Source: Branchiostoma floridae (Eukaryota; Chordata; Leptocardii; Amphioxiformes; Branchiostomatidae). Taken from it: a stretch of DNA of 60,000 bases. Positions 54,673 through 60,000 of the stretch are shown piece by piece; positions within the stretch are counted from its first letter, which is position 1, and each line of letters begins with the position of its first letter. A program made the translations under genes and the position numbers. The DNA lies in NCBI RefSeq assembly GCF_000003815.2, contig NC_049987.1, forward strand, positions 23,119,661 through 23,179,660, given 5' to 3'. Under the pieces are notes generated by a model, which saw only the letters and a list, made by a program, of their open reading frames with translations, was not told the origin of the DNA and searched no databases.

Positions 54673-55850
54673 CCTCGCTTTCGCCACTCCATGAAACGGT
54701 AGGAGATTTTACGACAGGCATGCATGGACCATTCCAGGGACCAGGAATATTTACGACGACGTCAAAAACCATCCGATTTGCGGCAATCACGCGTTACAAC
54801 GTTGATCGTTCGGATGTTACCTAATGGAGAGAAAGAAACGTCTACACATAAAGAAGATATATATAAGAGGCAGACACAACCCTCATTGAAACGCCATTTG
54901 TTCATCGCACTCTAAAGTCAAGAACGGCAAGGGAACAAGTTAGAGACAAGAACACGCAAGACCTCGGCAATAGTGGATATGGCATCGCCTCTACATCTGT
55001 TCACCCACGTTTGAATGCTACCGAAGCAAGACATGAAAAGTGGATTTGGCAGTTGGATTTTTCCGAGTGTGAAAAAGAAGCTAGCATCATGCGAAGGTCT
55101 CCACTACGATTGGTCCACGAAAGCCACGTGTTTGTACTTTCAGCTGTAATTGGTCGGCTATGTACGGTGTGAGTGAGTATACAAGGCACGTTTCGCAAGC
55201 CCGACATAGTGTTCCTGTAACCCTTACATGATGGGTTTTTTCTCTCGTGTATCTGGTTAAAGGATGACTATGTTTTGACTATTTGAATGCTCCGCTAGTG
55301 TAAATTGTGACCTGAAACAGCAATATTGTGTAGTTCGTCATTGTGTACTATCTAAGCTTTGGAAAACGCGGCTTGCCTTTAAAAAAAATGTACTTCAGAG
55401 GTTGAGCAAGTAAGGACATAGAAAACATGGAGGCTAAACTAGAAAAGACGTTTACGAAGTGAGCCTAGGCCAATGTACAATACAGACAGGTAAGAAGGTA
55501 CGCCTCTTGTTGCGCTTCCTTCAGTAGGTGTGCAGACGTTCAGGACTTGATCCGACGCTATCACACTTGCACAGAGGAGGTTGTTATCGTAATAGTACTT
55601 AGAATTTCGTGGTGCTTTTAAATTAAAGATTGCAAAATAAATACCAGCCCCGTTGGAAAAATCATCATCAAGCAACTCCGGCCTCGTCCTAACCTCGGCG
55701 TTCCTTCCCTTCCCTCTGGGAGAGGCACTGCACGAAATTTGATCTTATAGCACACGTAAAGCGTTCGTAAACCATACGTAAAGGAAAAATTTTCAAATTC
55801 ACCTTTACGCATGATTTAATGCATGCTTATAATAAAGACTAGATTCCGTG
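54673..55850 (+). other. Likely 3' UTR of the IF gene
   Basis: Two AATAAA signals lie downstream, at 55,636-55,641 and 55,831-55,836. No other gene is evident in the interval. The true cleavage site cannot be chosen from sequence. Confidence 0.45.
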
Positions 55851-55999
55851 CAGTGAAAGAAATGACGAGTCCAGGAGGTCGGTAGAGTCGGAGAGGGGAA
55901 AAATCGGAGGCTGCATTTATAAGTGCCTCTCTCTGTTACCAATGCGTAGATCCTCGCTCAGGTTGATATGGCACAATACCATCGAATATCATCCATTAA

Positions 56000-56350
56000 A
56001 GGCCCATTATGTGACATTTTGGCCCTTAAATTATACATATTCTCTGGAACCTTCACGTGAATGACATGTACAACCACTTTTCAGTATATTTGCATCATTA
56101 TGTCGTATTTCTGGTGTTTGTGAAGCTGCACAATGAATACTAAGTTCCTGAAACTAAAACTAGACCCTTCTGTTCTGAACAACATACCGTACACTAGTCT
56201 GAAACATCACTGTTTGTATGCTGCAATTATGTTGTCACCTCCCTCTCTAAATATCGGTATGTAATTCTATATTGTAGATCTCACTTACTATGTAAAGAAA
56301 TTAGAGGGAAATCTACTTTGTACATCGTCCTAATGTCACATGATGGACCT
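56000..56350. mobile_element. 351-bp MITE flanked by TTAA
   Basis: The ends are AGGCCCATTATGTGACATT and AATGTCACATGATGGACCT (two mismatches), directly bordered by TTAA at 55,996-55,999 and 56,351-56,354. The TTAA target is typical of piggyBac-type elements. It is distinct from the AGGTGG family at 6314. No coding. Confidence 0.9.
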
Positions 56351-56354
56351 TTAA

Positions 56355-57800
56355 GCAACGTCATCCATGCCATCTAGTACTAGTAGCAGCAATGATCAGC
56401 GCTTTTTCCTTCGACGGCACTGTAGTATATATAGCGCTCTCCTGACGTAGTTCTTACGCCGCTTTCCTCCCAGAGTTCAAAGCGTGCCGTTAGCAGTTGC
56501 TCGCTCGACCAATGAAAACAGGACTTTGCACTTCATGCTTATTAGTATCACTCCGCTTCCCATCCATGTAAATAGACAGACCAAGCCGAAGCCTTTGCAT
56601 CTCGCGTTGCTAAGGATAGACATGTGCATTAAATACACGCCTCATCTATGATATAGCAACTATCGCAAGTGGGGCATGACGACCCAGAAAACTCTGGAAT
56701 ATTGTCCGGGTGTTTTTTTTGTTTTTGGACACAGAATTTCTGTACATATTCTGCTCATCGAAGTCAATAATTCCACCTATAGAAATGACAGTGTCCACGG
56801 AGGAGCTTGTATATAAACTATGTGCAGATTGGTGGAAGTATTTATTATGGTAAAGACCCGAATATGGTCCTACACGATGAATAATATGTCTGTTGAGTTC
56901 AAAAAGAGGCACAGCCAATTGTTGAATGAGCAAGACACGACATAGCTATATCTGAATTAAACTTCTTATTCAATAAACCGTCGTTCTGTTTTTACTGTCT
57001 CTCTTTAATTCATAAGTAAATGGTTAGAAACGATGCTACATGAAACAATTTTGCAACCTAGAGGATCCAGCCATAAATGTTAAACGAAAGCATTGCCATG
57101 GTATGTTACACCAAGTTAGCTGCTCCCTCTTACGAGACCTAGTGGAAGCTCCTCTACCGACTTTGCGTTTGGGACTAGTTTGTAGACAACATATTGAACA
57201 TTTTGGTTATGCAATGCAACATTTATTGGATATTTCATTTCTAAAATACAATAGCTAAGTAGATTATCTAATGTCTACCAAAAAGCCAGAGGTTAGAGTT
57301 ATTATATCATCGTATTATGCTAACGGATTTCGGAATTTGAAATCAGCTTTCGACGTGACGTCATCAGTTCGTCCGCCATATTGGTGTCCAGATTTACGTT
57401 CAGCAATAAGCCGCAGTTTGGCATTTCGGACATCCAGAAGCCCTACAAAACCCTATTGTAGCCACAACTAATTACAAGTATCCGAAATGCAACCAGCACG
57501 ACCGGATGATGATGATTGATGTGAACGTAAAGATACATAGTATTACATAACCTGCATGCTACGATTAGATGTAATATTCAGCGACTCAAGAAGAAATGTT
57601 GGAAGACTACATTTAGATACGTCCTTTATTTAGCAAGGCCATATGTTAGATATGCCTGGGATGCAACAACAAAGGGATTGTCAAATATATACAGACATAT
57701 CATCTGCTTTACAATCATTTCACATTTTGTCCTACACACGAGTCTTTGGGCCCCTGATGTTCTCTTTGCAGCTGTCACACAACAGTTTTATCACGCCCAC
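56355..57800. other. Intergenic; no gene recognised
   Basis: Short frames only (the longest are 95 codons minus at 56,646 and 72 plus at 57,040) without family features. Nothing repeated was recognised. Confidence 0.4.
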
Positions 57801-57880
57801 GTGATATGTACGTTACTAGTATGTTTGCATAGTGCCGTGTATAAAAGTGGACTGCAGACGACACAGTGCGCAGGACGAAG
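57798..57880 (+). promoter_or_regulatory. Core promoter of the collagen C4-like gene
   Basis: TATAAAAG at 57,840-57,847 lies 73 bp before the start codon, placing a probable start site near 57,870. An E-box (CACGTG, 57,798-57,803) is 37 bp upstream of the TATA. Confidence 0.65.
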
Positions 57881-57919
57881 CACATTGCCGTCCAATATCC
57901 AGCCCTGTTGACGTGAAAC

Positions 57920-58075
57920 ATGGTGGCTCCGGTCTTCTGTTTCCTTGTCGTGGTTCTCGCTGGGGCTCAGGCTTTCCAGTCGGACGACGGAGATTTGAGA
58001 GAGGGTTTTCGTCAACTTCAGCAGATGATGATTTCGTTTGCAGAAGATATGAGTACGTTGAAGATGAAAATGGAG
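57920..58075 (+). other. Collagen C4-like exon 1
   Basis: 52 codons, donor gtaaat, phase 0. Contains the signal peptide and coiled-coil start. Its last 17 residues (MMISFAEDMSTLKMKME) resemble all of exon 2. Confidence 0.85.
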
Positions 58076-60000
58076 GTAAATCTTACCATACGGACCTCTT
58101 CAGAACTCCAGATATTTTTGTCATAATGGTCTTGTTTGACATGTCTGTTGGCATTTCAATGACTCTATCTCACGGTAAAATCCATTTGTTATGATTAGAT
58201 GATGGATTCTGCTGAAGAGATCGAGACGTTGAAGCTGGAAATGGAGGTAAACGTTTCCATATGGATACCTTCTGAATATTGACATAAGTTATCATATGCT
58301 CTTGCTAAATATGTTTGACTTTTATCATTAATGGCGTTTCATTGGTCTTGTACAAAACTTGTCTATTTGCTGTCCTTAGATTGAATCTTATTGCTTCTTC
58401 TTGAAATGAATGCGTGGATCGTTTTTTCTCAGTATACGATCTCCAGCAGTCAACAATATGTAGAATCTATAATCAATACTATCTGCCAGGTGGAAGAATT
58501 CCCATGCACATGGTTCCATGTTTCACAGGAAATTAATAGTTGTCATTTTGTGAATTTGAATTCAAAGGCTTCGAAAGAGTTTCCATTCAAGTCATAAACT
58601 CCCAAGTGACGGGAATGCCTCATCCATAGATGACTAAGACGACTTTACTAAAGGAAACCCAACATCACTGTATTGGACCAAGTTACCAGATCTTAAAATG
58701 TGATGACAACTAACCATATTGTTTGATTTAGGCAGGGCAAGGAAGGGCAAACAAATATAGAAAAATGGAATGCAAAGAAGAGATTGGGATGAAACTACCA
58801 CTTGATGTTTTTATTTTGTTGTTTTGTAAATCTAGTCGATTTGGCAGGTTTGTTAAACCATCGTTCATTCCATGTATGTGTTGCTAAATTTCTAGCCGAT
58901 GACAGTTACGTCATCTAAGTTTATTGATAGGGCATTCTCATGAAACTCTCCCAATACATAAATCGTTGTAATGAAGCAGGTGCATTAACAAAACCAAAGG
59001 GCATTCTATTTAGTTGGAACAATCCCCAGGGAGGCCAAATGCTGTCTTTGGTCACTGGCCGAGTCTAAAGTTGAGAAATAGTTTTCTTGTGACAAACAAT
59101 GAAGGCGACATCGGGCCGGAGGTAAGGATCGTCGTCAACGCTTTCGGTCCTTCATATTGCGAATGAAGCAATATTACCTTCAAATGTATCTGTAACAATG
59201 ACGTATTCTGTCTATTGCCCCCATACAGGGACCTTCGGGAGAGAAGGTAGAGGCAGGAGCGGACGGGGACGGAGGTTAGAGTCACATATATTTACACTAC
59301 AACCGACATCGGAAGAAAGTCGGTGAATTGATTCAAGAATGTGTGATGTGTCGTGTTTTGTGTCAAGGGGCCGGTCAGTTCTGTTACGGCTATAGAAACA
59401 GGGACCTCTACATATCCATATAGTAATCTAAGTTTTATTTAGCCTTATTATTGTTTCACTGCGAAATCGCTTCCTTTTGTCTTTTCCAGGGGGTTCCGTG
59501 TACATCCGCTGGGGAAGGACCACGTGTCCCGACGACACCGACACGTCAATCATTTACGATGGTAAGTCGCCATTTGAAAAGCTGAACTTGCCACGTTACA
59601 AACTTTTGTCGACAGAGATTGCTTGACGGTTGATGCCCTCAGAAATACTTGATTATTAGATAGCTAGGGAGATTGGGAAATTAGGAGAGAAACGTGACGA
59701 CAGTATGCTTATTTCTCAGGCATCGCTGGAGGCTCACATTTCACACATAGTGGAGGAGGCGCCAACTACGTCTGCCTACCGAAGGATCCTGAGTGGGGGG
59801 TCTTCACGGATGGAAACCAGGGTGCCGCGTACATGCAGGGGGCGGAGTATGAACTCAGCCTTGGAACCAACCCCTTCCCAGGCGCCTCACTCCATGACCA
59901 CGACGTCCCCTGCGCTGTCTGCCACGTGGCGTCTCGCGGCTCCAAGCTGATGATCCCCGCCCGTCTCAGCTGTCCTAGCGGCTGGACCAGGGAGTACAAG
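57920..60000 (+). CDS. Secreted short-chain collagen C4-like protein (partial)
   Basis: Exons by splice sites and phase: 57,920-58,075, 58,199-58,246, 59,229-59,274, 59,490-59,561, and 59,720 beyond the window edge. Residues 1-19 are a signal peptide (MVAPVFCFLVVVLAGAQAF). A short acidic coiled coil (REGFRQLQQMM...TLKMKME) follows and continues in exon 2. Then comes a very short, imperfect Gly-X-Y run (GPSGEKVEAGADGDGG, with Val in one Gly position). The C-terminal domain starts GSVYIRWGRTTCP and includes YDGIAGGSHFTHSGGGANYV, CLPKDPE, GAEYELS, HDHDVPCAVC and CPSGWTREYK, the conserved signature of the short-chain collagen C4-like family of sponges, cnidarians and amphioxus. All junctions are in phase. 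The rest of the domain lies outside the window. Role (extracellular matrix or secreted recognition protein) is inferred from family only. Confidence 0.85.
58199..58246 (+). other. Collagen C4-like exon 2 (duplicated coil segment)
   Basis: Acceptor atgattag, donor gtaaac, 16 codons: MMDSAEEIETLKLEME. Both protein and DNA match the end of exon 1, including the donor and the next ~25 bp of intron. Confidence 0.75.
58247..59228 (+). other. Collagen C4-like intron 2
   Basis: About 980 bp. Two possible small exons inside it were considered and not accepted (see rejected items). No repeat family was recognised. Confidence 0.5.
59229..59274 (+). other. Collagen C4-like exon 3 (Gly-X-Y)
   Basis: 46 nt, acceptor atacag, donor gttaga (weak), phase 1 at its end. 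Encodes GPSGEKVEAGADGDG plus one base. Confidence 0.75.
59490..59561 (+). other. Collagen C4-like exon 4
   Basis: 72 nt, acceptor ttttccag, donor gtaagt. Encodes GGSVYIRWGRTTCPDDTDTS then IIYD and one base, the start of the conserved C-terminal domain. Confidence 0.85.
59720..60000 (+). other. Collagen C4-like exon 5 (runs off the window)
   Basis: Acceptor atttctcag. Open to position 60,000, with the CLPKDPE, PCAVC and CPSGWTREYK blocks. Four Cys are visible in this part; the family's later Cys lie beyond the edge. Confidence 0.85.

Noticed and set aside
58433-58489. Possible exon YTISSSQQYVESIINTICQ between tttctcag and gtggaa
   Set aside because: In phase, but the donor is poor and the sequence neither continues the coil nor the Gly-X-Y region.
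59104-59121. Possible extra collagen exon (GDIGPE before gtaagg)
   Set aside because: No acceptor gives a phase compatible with exon 2 ending in phase 0, and exons 2 and 3 already join in frame.

Overview
This is a stretch of animal nuclear genome, most likely from an amphioxus (Branchiostoma) or a close relative. The main evidence is two spliced genes. One is an intermediate-filament gene whose exon pattern matches the vertebrate type III genes. The other is a short-chain collagen C4-like gene of the type found in sponges, cnidarians and amphioxus. The AT-rich intergenic DNA packed with small inverted-repeat transposons (MITEs) also fits. The species call is an inference from gene content; no database search was possible.

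Layout. From 1 to about 41.9 kb I find no convincing host gene. The region is a mosaic of MITEs (at least eight families), tRNA-derived SINEs, one LINE ORF2 scrap, a dispersed family that carries its own (TG)n tract, short tandem duplications, and two prominent tandem arrays (a ~97-bp minisatellite at 20.19-21.21 kb and a 12-bp minisatellite at 22.10-22.29 kb). A GC-rich block at 31.19-32.06 kb holds a 269-codon open frame of unknown status.

From 42,230 to 54,672 (+) lies a cytoplasmic intermediate-filament gene of seven confident exons plus one possible 24-bp micro-exon. Exon sizes of 61, ~99, 165 and 126 bp echo the 61/96/162/126 series of vimentin, desmin and GFAP. The protein (529 or 537 residues) departs from the family in two places. 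Coil 1B is about 47 residues longer than in vertebrate cytoplasmic IFs and contains a Ser/Pro break. The nearly invariant helix-termination motif at the end of the rod is strongly degenerate. Its introns host several of the same MITE families seen upstream. A 351-bp TTAA-flanked MITE lies downstream.

From a TATA box at 57,840 to beyond the right edge (+) is a secreted short-chain collagen C4-like gene: signal peptide, short coiled coil (with one exon apparently duplicated together with its splice donor), a very short imperfect Gly-X-Y stretch, then the Cys-rich C-terminal domain, cut off by the window end. The two genes share orientation but nothing suggests a functional link.

The repeats allow some relative dating. 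Two MITEs sit in one copy of a local duplication while the other copy keeps the uninterrupted site, and one MITE at the left edge is split by a large tandem repeat block.
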